From positions 186,001 to 250,000 of the forward strand of contig NZ_FOFF01000001.1 in the NCBI RefSeq assembly GCF_900110755.1: a DNA stretch of 64,000 nt, given 5' to 3'. Positions within the stretch are counted from its first letter, which is position 1; each line of letters opens with the position of its first letter. Source of the stretch: Streptomyces sp. yr375 (GTDB lineage: Bacteria; Actinomycetota; Actinomycetes; Streptomycetales; Streptomycetaceae). Positions 27,796-34,952 of the stretch are shown here, one piece after another. The notes beneath the pieces were generated by a model, which saw nothing but the letters and a program-made list of their open reading frames with translations, did not search any database and was not told the origin of the DNA. Both the position numbers and the translations under genes were made by a program.

Positions 27796-29004
27796 TCAGG
27801 CTGCTTGCCAGGTGACGTTCAGTGCGGTCGGCCCGCGGAACACCCAGCCCTCCAGGGGGCTCTCGGTGCCCGCTGCGAGGCGGAGCCCCTTGAGACGGCT
27901 GAAGACCAGGGGCCAGGCGACCGCGCTGACCTCGTGGCGCGCGACCCACGCGCCCATGCAGAAGTGCGGTCCGCCGCCGAAGGCGAGGTGCGGACGGTTC
28001 GGCCGGTCGAGATCGAACTCGTCGGCCCGCTCGAACACCGACTCGTCCCGGTTGCCCGAGGCGATGACGAGGCCGACGCGGCTGCCGGCCGGGAGGGTCA
28101 GCCCGGCGATCTCGTAGTCCCGGGTGAGCTGGCGCGGGTACATGCCGATCGGCGACACCCAGCGGGCCGTCTCCTCGAACACCCGCTTCCAGCTCGCCGG
28201 CTCCTTCAGGACCCGGTCCAGCACCTCGGGGCGGTTCAGCAGCGCCCAGGCGCCCACGCCGAAGACGTCACGCGGCTCGTTGACGCCTCCGCCGATGATG
28301 ACCTTGACGTTGTTCTGGATCTCGGTGAGGTCCACCGGCTCGGCCGCGTGGACCATCGAGGAGATCACCGAACCGTCGGGCTCGCGCCGCGCGGCCTCGG
28401 CGGCCTCGGCGACCGCGTCGTCGATGGCCCCGGTGGCCCGCTCGGCGCGCAGCCAGATGTCGGGGTCGTCGGCGTAGTTGCTGTTGCCGGCCATCATGGC
28501 CCGCGACCAGTCGGCTATGTCCGTGGCGCTCGCCGTGTGCAGGCCCAGGACGAGGGCCAGGTTGGCGGCGGCGAGCGGCTCGGCGAAGTCGGCGATCAGG
28601 TCGGCCTCGCCGCGGCCGGCGATCCGGTCGAGCAGGTCGTGCGCGGTGCGCTCGAAGGCTCCTGCCCACAGGTCGCGGACCTGGCGCGGTCGGGTCGGCG
28701 GCTCGGCCGCGGAGCGCAGCCGCCGGTGGTTCGGGTCGTCCTCGCGGAGCATGTTCGGGCCGACCGTGCGCAGCAGCAGCGATCCCTGCTCGCGGGAGCT
28801 GAACACCTCGGGGAGCTTCTCCGCGTGGACGATGTCCTCGTACCGGGTGAGCAGGTGCCGGCCGACCGAGGGCACCCAGGCGAGCGGGGCGCGGGCGCGC
28901 AGCTCGGCGTAGGCGGGGTAGGGGTCGTGGCGGAGGTCGGCGAGGTCGAGGTCGACGACGGGCGCTCCGGGCGCCGCCGTCGTCACCGCGCTCACGGCTG
29001 TCAT
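27796..29004 (-). CDS. Cytochrome P450 with atypical oxygen-activation motif
   Basis: 402 aa, ATG overlapping the cupin stop (ATGA). The heme loop FGGGPHFCMGAWVARHE gives the axial Cys at 349, the ExxR helix is EETAR, and the N-terminal RHDPYPAYAELRARAP is typical of bacterial P450s. In the I helix the usual (A/G)GxxT is GGGVNEPRD, so the acid-alcohol Thr is replaced by Glu. This is not a frameshift, as flanks are intact. A related I-helix form occurs in some aromatic O-demethylating P450 families, which fits the aromatic catabolic context, but the subfamily cannot be fixed without a search. Confidence 0.94.
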   Translation of the reverse strand: MTAVSAVTTAAPGAPVVDLDLADLRHDPYPAYAELRARAPLAWVPSVGRHLLTRYEDIVHAEKLPEVFSSREQGSLLLRTVGPNMLREDDPNHRRLRSAAEPPTRPRQVRDLWAGAFERTAHDLLDRIAGRGEADLIADFAEPLAAANLALVLGLHTASATDIADWSRAMMAGNSNYADDPDIWLRAERATGAIDDAVAEAAEAARREPDGSVISSMVHAAEPVDLTEIQNNVKVIIGGGVNEPRDVFGVGAWALLNRPEVLDRVLKEPASWKRVFEETARWVSPIGMYPRQLTRDYEIAGLTLPAGSRVGLVIASGNRDESVFERADEFDLDRPNRPHLAFGGGPHFCMGAWVARHEVSAVAWPLVFSRLKGLRLAAGTESPLEGWVFRGPTALNVTWQAA

Positions 29005-29531
29005 GCCGTGCCGCCCGCGCCGATCAGGACGAAGAAGACGGTGGCGGGCTCGGTGCCGTTGTTGCGCCAGGCGTGCCGGGTGCCGTTCTGCACGATCAGG
29101 TCGCCGGGCACCAGCAGGGCCGTCTCGCCGCCGTCGAGGTCGAGGACGATCTCGCCGCTGAGGACGACGCCGTAGTCGACGGTGGGCGTGGTGTGCATGC
29201 CGGGGTTGTCGGGCTCGAAGAGCTCGGCCAGGCCCGGGGCGCCCGCCAGTTGCTCGGCGCCCGCGGCGACCGGGTCCCAGGACGGGTCGGCGAAGACACT
29301 GGCCGGCGGGAAGGTGATGGTGAGGGCTATCGTCTCGCCCGGGGCGGGGACGTAGGACTCCAGCGCCTCGGTCGGGTCGGCCGACGCGACGGCGGGGGAC
29401 GCCGTGTTCCACACCAGGGAGCGGGCGAAGCCGGGGGTGTGGGTGTACTGCAGGGTGACCGGCGGCTCGCCGTCACTGACGATCACGGGCTTGCCGCTCT
29501 GGCTGACACCGGTGACAACACGACGGACCAT
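29001..29531 (-). CDS. Cupin-domain protein
   Basis: 176 aa, ATG after GGGAGAGAA. The C-terminal half has a single cupin barrel: HTTPTVDYGVVLSGEI (first motif, with fewer His ligands than usual) and PGDLIVQNGTRHAWRN (second motif). The incomplete metal site makes a ligand-binding or isomerase-like role as likely as a dioxygenase one. It is first in the P450 operon, with an ATGA overlap to the P450, and lies downstream of the probable MarR-controlled promoter. Confidence 0.85.
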   Translation of the reverse strand: MVRRVVTGVSQSGKPVIVSDGEPPVTLQYTHTPGFARSLVWNTASPAVASADPTEALESYVPAPGETIALTITFPPASVFADPSWDPVAAGAEQLAGAPGLAELFEPDNPGMHTTPTVDYGVVLSGEIVLDLDGGETALLVPGDLIVQNGTRHAWRNNGTEPATVFFVLIGAGGTA

Positions 29532-29579
29532 GATTCTCTCCCTTGAGAAACCAACCTACTGCGAGATACGTGACCTACT

Positions 29580-29608
29580 GTTAGATATTTGACGGTAAGG
29601 GTTCTAAC
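29580..29608. promoter_or_regulatory. Probable MarR operator/promoter upstream of the cupin-P450 operon
   Basis: GTTAGA at 29580-29585 and TCTAAC at 29603-29608 form an inverted repeat. The right portion, 29589-29608, closely matches 31771-31790 in the divergent promoter of the same cluster (TTGACnGT, AAGGGT and CTAAC shared). It lies in the 155-bp gap between the MarR gene and the cupin start. Recurrence at two promoters around a MarR gene is the evidence; binding is inferred. Confidence 0.6.
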
Positions 29609-29686
29609 TGTTTTCGACAGGTGCGCGACCCGGCCGCGGGTACGAGCCGGTGGGCTATGGGTCGTTGGGTCGGTTCCCGGGCCCGG

Positions 29687-30229
29687 TCACTCCGCGGGCG
29701 GGGTCTCCTGGTTGACCAGAGTACGCAGCAAATGCACCAATTCACTGAGTTGGTCGTCACGCAGTACGCCCGTCCAGGCGTGCTCGCGCTTCGTCTGGGC
29801 CGCGATGGCCAGCCGTAGCGTCTCGCGGCCCTCCGGTGTGAGTTCGACCACCAGTTGCCGGCGGTCGGTCTCGACCCGCTCGCGGGTCACGAGGCCGCGG
29901 CCCTCCAGCGTCGCGAGGGCGCTGGAGATGCTGGCCCGGGTGGATCCGGAGACCCGGCCGATGTCCTGCTGGCCGAGCGGACCGTACACCCACAGGGCGT
30001 TGAGGATCCGGAAGCCCGCCCAGGTCAGGCCCAGCGGCCGGTGGACGTGCTTCTCGAAGTCCTTCGTGAGCCGGGCTTCGAGGCGGGTGAGGTCGGTGAC
30101 CATCTCGATCGCGTCGAGATTGCGGGGATCGGTCGTGCCCAGCTCACGGTGCTGGTGGCGCAGCAGCTCCGAGAACTCCCGGGTCCGTCGCGCGCCTGCG
30201 GTCTCCGGTTCACGCGCGGTGTCCGTCAC
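29687..30229 (-). CDS. MarR-family transcriptional regulator
   Basis: 180 aa from a GTG with GAAGGG about ten bases upstream. The winged helix spans about residues 70-130: LTWAGFRILNALWVYGPLGQQDIG, STRASISSALATLEGRGLV and the wing TDRRQLVVELTPEG. It is the last gene of the AhpD-like/FAH/MarR run and faces the cupin-P450 operon. MarR regulators of aromatic catabolic clusters usually repress and release on binding the substrate or its CoA ester. The two related motifs at 29.6 and 31.8 kb are the candidate sites. Confidence 0.93.
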   Translation of the reverse strand: MTDTAREPETAGARRTREFSELLRHQHRELGTTDPRNLDAIEMVTDLTRLEARLTKDFEKHVHRPLGLTWAGFRILNALWVYGPLGQQDIGRVSGSTRASISSALATLEGRGLVTRERVETDRRQLVVELTPEGRETLRLAIAAQTKREHAWTGVLRDDQLSELVHLLRTLVNQETPPAE

Positions 30230-30264
30230 GGTCTGTCACCCTTCCCTCTCCGGTCTCGCCGGTG

Positions 30265-31113
30265 TCAGCCGCCGACGACCGGATTGACCATAGTGCCCAC
30301 ACCCGTCACCTCGGTCCGCAGGACCTTGCCCTCGGTGAGGTACAGGCGCGGGGTGCGGCGGACGCCGCAGCCGGCCGGGGTGCCGGTGAAGATCAGGTCG
30401 CCGGGCTCGAACGTCACCCGCTTCGACAGCCAGGCGATCAGCTCGGGCACGCTGAAGATCAGGTCCGAGGTGCGGCCCCGCTGCACCTCGAGGTCGTCGA
30501 CCCAGCCGGCCACCTCGATGTCGTCGGGGTCGGCGAACTCGTCGAGCGTCACCAGGTACGGGCCGATCGGGCTGAACGTGTCGTACGACTTCGGCAGCGT
30601 GAACTGGTTGATCGGCTTGCGCCACTGCTCCTTGCGGTCGCTGACGTCCTGGCCCGCGGTGACCCCGGCCACGTGCGACCAGGCGTCGGCCTCGGAGATG
30701 TTCTTGCCCTCCTTGCCGATGACGACCACCAGCTCGGCCTCGAAGTCGATCTTGTCGTACTGCGCCTCGACCACGATCGCGTCGTACGGGCCGACCACCG
30801 ACGAGGCGAACTTCGCGAACACCGACGGTTCGTCCGGCACCGGCAGGCCCGACTCCTCGGCGTGCGCACGGTAGTTCAGGGCGACGCCGATGGCCTTGTA
30901 CGGCTTGGCGACGCGGCCCAGGTCGGCCGGTGCGAACGGCTTCCAGTCCGCCTCCGCGGCCTGCTCGGCGAGGGCGCGCAGCTCGTCGTGGAGGGCGAGG
31001 TCGGAGAGCACTTCCAGGCGCGGCTCGATCGCTCCCTTGCTGGCGTCCGCGATGTCGAGGGCGCGGTCGTCCCGGACGACGACGGGGCGTCCGGCGAGGT
31101 TGGCGAGCTTCAT
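30265..31113 (-). CDS. Fumarylacetoacetate hydrolase (FAH) family protein
   Basis: 282 aa, ATG after AGGAAG. Family motifs include IGVALNYRAHAEESG, the metal-ligand stretch DFEAELVVVIGK and the C-terminal EPGDLIFTGTPAGCGV. FAH-family enzymes cleave or decarboxylate 2,4-dioxo acids or hydrate 2-oxopentenoates, which are standard steps after extradiol ring cleavage. With a divergent extradiol dioxygenase 700 bp away, a hydratase, decarboxylase or hydrolase in the lower meta pathway is the best reading. Substrate not determined. Confidence 0.92.
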   Translation of the reverse strand: MKLANLAGRPVVVRDDRALDIADASKGAIEPRLEVLSDLALHDELRALAEQAAEADWKPFAPADLGRVAKPYKAIGVALNYRAHAEESGLPVPDEPSVFAKFASSVVGPYDAIVVEAQYDKIDFEAELVVVIGKEGKNISEADAWSHVAGVTAGQDVSDRKEQWRKPINQFTLPKSYDTFSPIGPYLVTLDEFADPDDIEVAGWVDDLEVQRGRTSDLIFSVPELIAWLSKRVTFEPGDLIFTGTPAGCGVRRTPRLYLTEGKVLRTEVTGVGTMVNPVVGG

Positions 31114-31147
31114 GCGGCTTCTTCCTTCTGCTACTGGTCGACGGGTG

Positions 31148-31726
31148 CTACCGGTCGACGGGCTGGGGGAGCGGCAGGGCGAGGTCGCCCTCCACCTGGA
31201 CGCCGAGCGTGTTGATGACGGTGGCGATGGTGAGGTACTGGCCGACGGTGTAGAGCACGTCGATGACCTGCTCGATGCTCAGGTGGTCGGTCAGCCGGCC
31301 CCACAGCTCGTCGTCGACGCCCTGGCGGCCCAGGAGCGAGTCGGTGGCGGTGAGCAGCACCCGGTCGAGCTCGTCCAGCCCCGCCCAGTCGCCGTTCACG
31401 GCGGCCAGGATCGTGTCGTCGGCGAGCCCGGCGCGGCGGGCGATCCGCACGTGCTGGTCCCACTCGTACGCGGCCTGCGCCCGGGCCGCGATCCGCAGGA
31501 TCATCAGCTCCCGGGACGCCAGCGGCAGGGTGTTCTTCCCCAGTACGTGGTTGCCGAAGACGACGAAACGGCGCAGTGCGTCCTCGTGGTGCGCCAGGGT
31601 CGCCCAGATCGTGTAGATCCGGCCGTCCTGATCGCGGTACGGCGCCAGTGACGCCAGTGTCTTCTCGTGCAGCTCGCTCTCGTCGCGTGGCAGCACGCGG
31701 GCCTTCCCGGGCACTTCTGCCGGCAT
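31148..31726 (-). CDS. Carboxymuconolactone decarboxylase (AhpD-like) family protein
   Basis: 192 aa, ATG after GAGGAGG. The CMD core reads LASRELMILRIAARAQAAYEWDQHVRIARRAGL, with Glu and His in place but no CxxC, so it is of the decarboxylase/unknown type and not a peroxidase-type AhpD. It starts the minus-strand unit AhpD-like, FAH, MarR, with its promoter back to back with that of the dioxygenase gene. A role in the ring-degradation path is inferred from context only. Confidence 0.88.
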   Translation of the reverse strand: MPAEVPGKARVLPRDESELHEKTLASLAPYRDQDGRIYTIWATLAHHEDALRRFVVFGNHVLGKNTLPLASRELMILRIAARAQAAYEWDQHVRIARRAGLADDTILAAVNGDWAGLDELDRVLLTATDSLLGRQGVDDELWGRLTDHLSIEQVIDVLYTVGQYLTIATVINTLGVQVEGDLALPLPQPVDR

Positions 31727-31752
31727 CGGGACCTCCTCGGCTCGATGGCGTC

Positions 31753-31799
31753 AACGTATTCGTATGAGTCTTGACCGTCAAGGGTCTAACAAATATCGT
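31753..31799. promoter_or_regulatory. Back-to-back promoters sharing a palindromic -35, with MarR-type motif
   Basis: The palindrome TTGACCGTCAA (31771-31781) gives TTGACC on the plus strand, with TATCGT 17 bp downstream (31794-31799), and TTGACG on the minus strand, with TACGTT 17 bp downstream (31758-31753). The plus promoter would start transcription almost at the ATG at 31807. The motif shared with 29589-29608 covers 31771-31790, so one bound protein could shut both directions. Confidence 0.65.
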
Positions 31800-31806
31800 C
31801 CTCGGC

Positions 31807-32667
31807 ATGACGATCCAGAGCCTTGGGTACGTGGGCATCGGTGCCCCCGACCCGACAGCATGGGCGGAGTACGCCCGCAACGTGATAGGCCTCGCGGTCG
31901 AGCCCGGGGGCTCCGAGGGCCCCGTGCGGTACCGGCTGCGGATGGACCAGCACCCCTTCCGCATGTGGCTGACCGAAGCCCCGACGGGTGGCGTGACGGT
32001 CATCGGGTGGGAGGTCCGCGACCCGGCGGCGATCGACGAGACGACGGTGCGCCTCAAAGAGGCCGGCGTCGACGTGTCGGTCGGCACCGACGAGGAGTGC
32101 CAGGACCGGCAGGTGGCCCGGATGGTGCACTTCACCGGCCCGCTCGGCATCCGCACCGAGCTGTTCTGCGGCCGCCGGCTGGCCTCCAGCCAGTTCGTGT
32201 CACCGCTCGGCGTCGACTTCGTGACCGGCGAGCAGGGGCTCGGGCACGTGGTGATGAAGACACCGCACGTGCAGGAGGCGGTGGACTTCTACTGCGACGT
32301 CCTGGGATTCCGGCTCAGCGACACCGCCGACTACCCCTGGGGCACCTTCCACTTCCTCGGCTGCAACCCGCGCCACCACAGCATCGCCTTCATCCGGTCG
32401 TACAAGAACGAGGGCACCCACCACATCCTGTGCGAGGTGACCAGCCCGGACGAGGTCGGCCGCGCCCTCGACCGCACCCGTGAGCACGACGTGAAACTCA
32501 TGGCCACGCTCGGCAAGCACGCCAACGACGGGATGTTCTCCTTCTACATGCACTCGCCGGCCGGCTTCGGCATCGAGATCGGCGCGGGCGGCGTGCAGGT
32601 CGACGAGAGCACCTGGGTCAGCCGGGTCTACACCGCCGACATCTGGGGCCACCACCCGGCCGACTGA
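31807..32667 (+). CDS. Extradiol ring-cleavage dioxygenase (VOC superfamily, two-domain type I)
   Basis: 286 aa from ATG 31807. Two tandem VOC modules are present. The C-terminal module has the iron ligands of the BphC type: His in GLGHVVMKTP, His in HHSIAFI and Glu in GFGIEIGAGG, along with the active-site HANDGMFSFYMHSP. It would cleave a catechol-type ring next to the hydroxyls. The ATG has no ribosome site and sits about 7 nt past the predicted -10, so it is probably leaderless. An upstream start at 31771 lies inside the promoter and was rejected. Confidence 0.93.
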   Translation: MTIQSLGYVGIGAPDPTAWAEYARNVIGLAVEPGGSEGPVRYRLRMDQHPFRMWLTEAPTGGVTVIGWEVRDPAAIDETTVRLKEAGVDVSVGTDEECQDRQVARMVHFTGPLGIRTELFCGRRLASSQFVSPLGVDFVTGEQGLGHVVMKTPHVQEAVDFYCDVLGFRLSDTADYPWGTFHFLGCNPRHHSIAFIRSYKNEGTHHILCEVTSPDEVGRALDRTREHDVKLMATLGKHANDGMFSFYMHSPAGFGIEIGAGGVQVDESTWVSRVYTADIWGHHPAD

Positions 32668-32741
32668 CGGACCGGCCCGCCCCCCCGCCCCCCTTGCGCC
32701 CTCCGTCACTCCCGCGTCCTTCGACGAAAGCAGCCGCACTC

Positions 32742-34295
32742 ATGCTCCAGAGTTATCTGCAGGACACCTGGGTCACCCCCACGGCCACCGCCGACGAACC
32801 GGCGGTCGACGTAAGCGACGCGGTCACCGGAGAGTTCGTCTGCCGGGTCTCCTCCGCGGGCCTCGACCTCGCCGGCGCGTTCGACCACGCCCGCCGGGTC
32901 GGCGGCCCCGCGCTGCGCGCCCTGACGTTCCACCAGCGCGCCGACCTCCTGGACGCCCTCGCCGCGGCCGTCCGCGCCCGCCGCGAGGAGCTCTACACCC
33001 TCTCCGCCCGCGCCGGCGCCACCCTGAACGACGCCCGGTACGACGTCGACGGCGGCATCCGCGTCCTGCGCGACTACGCCACCCGCGCCCGAGCCGAACT
33101 CCCCGACGCCCCGCACCTGGTGGAGGGCCCCGCCGAACGGCTCGCCCGGGGCGACGACTTCCTCGGCGCCCACCTGGTCACGCCCTCCCCGGGCCTGATG
33201 CTCCAGGTCAACGCCTTCAACTTCCCCGTGTGGGCGCCCCTGGAGAAGCTGGCGCAGTCCCTGCTCGCGGGGATGCCGAGCGTGGTGAAGGCGGCCACCC
33301 CGACCTCGTACCTCACCGAGCACCTGATCCGGATCGTGGCCGACGCCGGGGTCCTGCCGCCGGGGGCGCTGCAACTCGTCGTCGGCTCGGTGCGGCCGGC
33401 GCTCGGGCTGCTCGGCGAGCAGGACGTCCTGTCCTTCACCGGCTCCGCCGCCACCGCCGAGACCCTGCGCACGCATCCGAACGTGGTGGCCCGCTCGGTC
33501 CGCTTCAACGCGGAGGCGGACTCCGTCAACGCGATCGTGCTCGCCCCGGACGTCACCCCCGGCAGCCCCCTCTTCGACGCGTTCGTGCGCGAGGTGGTGA
33601 CCGAGATGACGGTCAAGGCGGGCCAGAAGTGCACCGCGATCCGCCGGGTCCTGGTGCCCGGCGCCCACGAGTCCGCCGCCCTCGACGCGATCTCCGCCGC
33701 GCTGGCCGGCGTCGTCGTCGGCAACCCCGCCGCCGAGGGCGTCACGATGGGCGCGGTCGTCAGCCTCGCGCAGCGCGACGACATCCGACGGGCCGTGCGC
33801 AGGATCGCCGAGTCCGGCCGCTTCGTGCACGGCGACCCGGAGAAGGTGCGCGTCCTGGACGCCGACCCCGAGCGGGGCGCCTTCCTCGACACCCTCCTCG
33901 TCTCCGCCGACCCGGACGCCGCCGCACCCCACGAGGTCGAGCCGTTCGGCCCGGCGGCGACCGTCCTGGCCTACCGCGACACCGAGCACGGCGCGGACCT
34001 GGTGGCCCGCGGCCGCGGCAGCCTCGCCGCCTCCGTGGTCAGCGACGACCTCGCCTGGACGACCGCCTTCGTGCGGGAGGCGGCACCCTGGCACGGCCGC
34101 CTGCACCTGCTGGACTCGGCGAACATGGCACAGACCACGGGCCACGGCTCCCCCCTGCCGGCCCTGCGCCACGGCGGCCCCGGCCGGGCCGGCGGCGGCT
34201 CGGAGATGGCCGGCACCAGGGGAGTCCTGGACCTCATGCAGCGCACCGCCGTGCAGGGCTCGCGTCGAGTGCTGGACGCACTGAGCGGCGCGTAG
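32742..34295 (+). CDS. PaaZ/PaaN-type aldehyde dehydrogenase (ALDH domain only)
   Basis: 517 aa from ATG 32742. It has NAFNFPVWAPLEKLAQSLLAG, the NAD motif FTGSAATAETLR, the general-base Glu in FNAEADSVNA and the catalytic Cys in KAGQKCTAIRR. The C-terminal HGSPLPALRHGGPGRAGGG is the typical PaaZ N-domain ending. The MaoC-like hydratase domain of full PaaZ is absent, so it resembles the stand-alone semialdehyde dehydrogenases. It likely oxidises the aldehyde formed after ring opening. A strong terminator follows. Confidence 0.93.
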   Translation: MLQSYLQDTWVTPTATADEPAVDVSDAVTGEFVCRVSSAGLDLAGAFDHARRVGGPALRALTFHQRADLLDALAAAVRARREELYTLSARAGATLNDARYDVDGGIRVLRDYATRARAELPDAPHLVEGPAERLARGDDFLGAHLVTPSPGLMLQVNAFNFPVWAPLEKLAQSLLAGMPSVVKAATPTSYLTEHLIRIVADAGVLPPGALQLVVGSVRPALGLLGEQDVLSFTGSAATAETLRTHPNVVARSVRFNAEADSVNAIVLAPDVTPGSPLFDAFVREVVTEMTVKAGQKCTAIRRVLVPGAHESAALDAISAALAGVVVGNPAAEGVTMGAVVSLAQRDDIRRAVRRIAESGRFVHGDPEKVRVLDADPERGAFLDTLLVSADPDAAAPHEVEPFGPAATVLAYRDTEHGADLVARGRGSLAASVVSDDLAWTTAFVREAAPWHGRLHLLDSANMAQTTGHGSPLPALRHGGPGRAGGGSEMAGTRGVLDLMQRTAVQGSRRVLDALSGA

Positions 34296-34320
34296 CGCCC
34301 CCCGAGGAACAGACGCGCGA

Positions 34321-34356
34321 AGGCCGCCCCGTGGATCTGGGACCACGGGGCGGCCT
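34321..34356 (+). terminator. Strong hairpin terminator
   Basis: A perfect 14-bp stem (AGGCCGCCCCGTGG at 34321-34334 and its complement at 34343-34356) with an 8-nt loop lies 25 bp after the aldehyde dehydrogenase stop. There is no U-tract, as is common for Streptomyces terminators. It closes the catabolic cluster. Confidence 0.88.
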
Positions 34357-34441
34357 CTCCATGTACACCTCACCCCGCAGGTGGTACGCCACGACCAGCC
34401 GGGCATGCGCACAGGCGCTGCCCACGGAGAAGGGACGTGGC

Positions 34442-34942
34442 ATGAGCGAGGCTTCGGACACGGCGCTGCTGCTCGTACGGGTCGTACTCGGCGTGGTCAT
34501 GGTGGTCCACGGCTGGAACCACTGGCGCGGCGGCGGGGGCATCACCGGCACCGCGCGCTGGTTCGGCGGCCTCGGTCTCACCCGCCCCCGCCTCCAGGCC
34601 TGGCTGAGCGTCCTCACCGAACTGGGCGCGGGCGCCCTGCTGTTGACCGGCTTCCTCACCCCGCTGGCCTGCGCGGCGGTGCTGTCCGTGATGCTGGTGG
34701 CCGGCCTCCTCGCCCACCGCCGCAACGGCTTCTTCGTCTTCAAGGAGGGCTACGAGTACGTCCTCGTCCTGGGCGTCCTCGCGGTGGCGCTGGGGGCATG
34801 GGGGCCGGGCAAGTGCGCGATCGACGAGGCGGCGGACATCGCCGTGACGGGATGGGCGGGTGCGGGAGTGGTGGTTGGGGTGGGGGTTGTCGCTACGGCT
34901 GGGTTGCTGGCGGTGTTCTGGCGTCCGCGGAGGGCTAGTTGA
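34442..34942 (+). CDS. DoxX-family membrane protein
   Basis: 166 aa, ATG after AAGGGA. Four hydrophobic helices are visible (LLLVRVVLGVVMVVHGW, LTELGAGALLLTGFLT, CAAVLSVMLVAGLL, and a Gly/Val-rich C-terminal pair). The first helix with VHGWNHW matches the DoxX signature. These proteins are linked to redox balance or thiosulfate/quinone chemistry, but function here is unknown. It stands alone between the catabolic terminator and the convergent NACHT gene, with 10 bp between stops. Confidence 0.85.
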   Translation: MSEASDTALLLVRVVLGVVMVVHGWNHWRGGGGITGTARWFGGLGLTRPRLQAWLSVLTELGAGALLLTGFLTPLACAAVLSVMLVAGLLAHRRNGFFVFKEGYEYVLVLGVLAVALGAWGPGKCAIDEAADIAVTGWAGAGVVVGVGVVATAGLLAVFWRPRRAS

Positions 34943-34952
34943 GGAACCCGGT

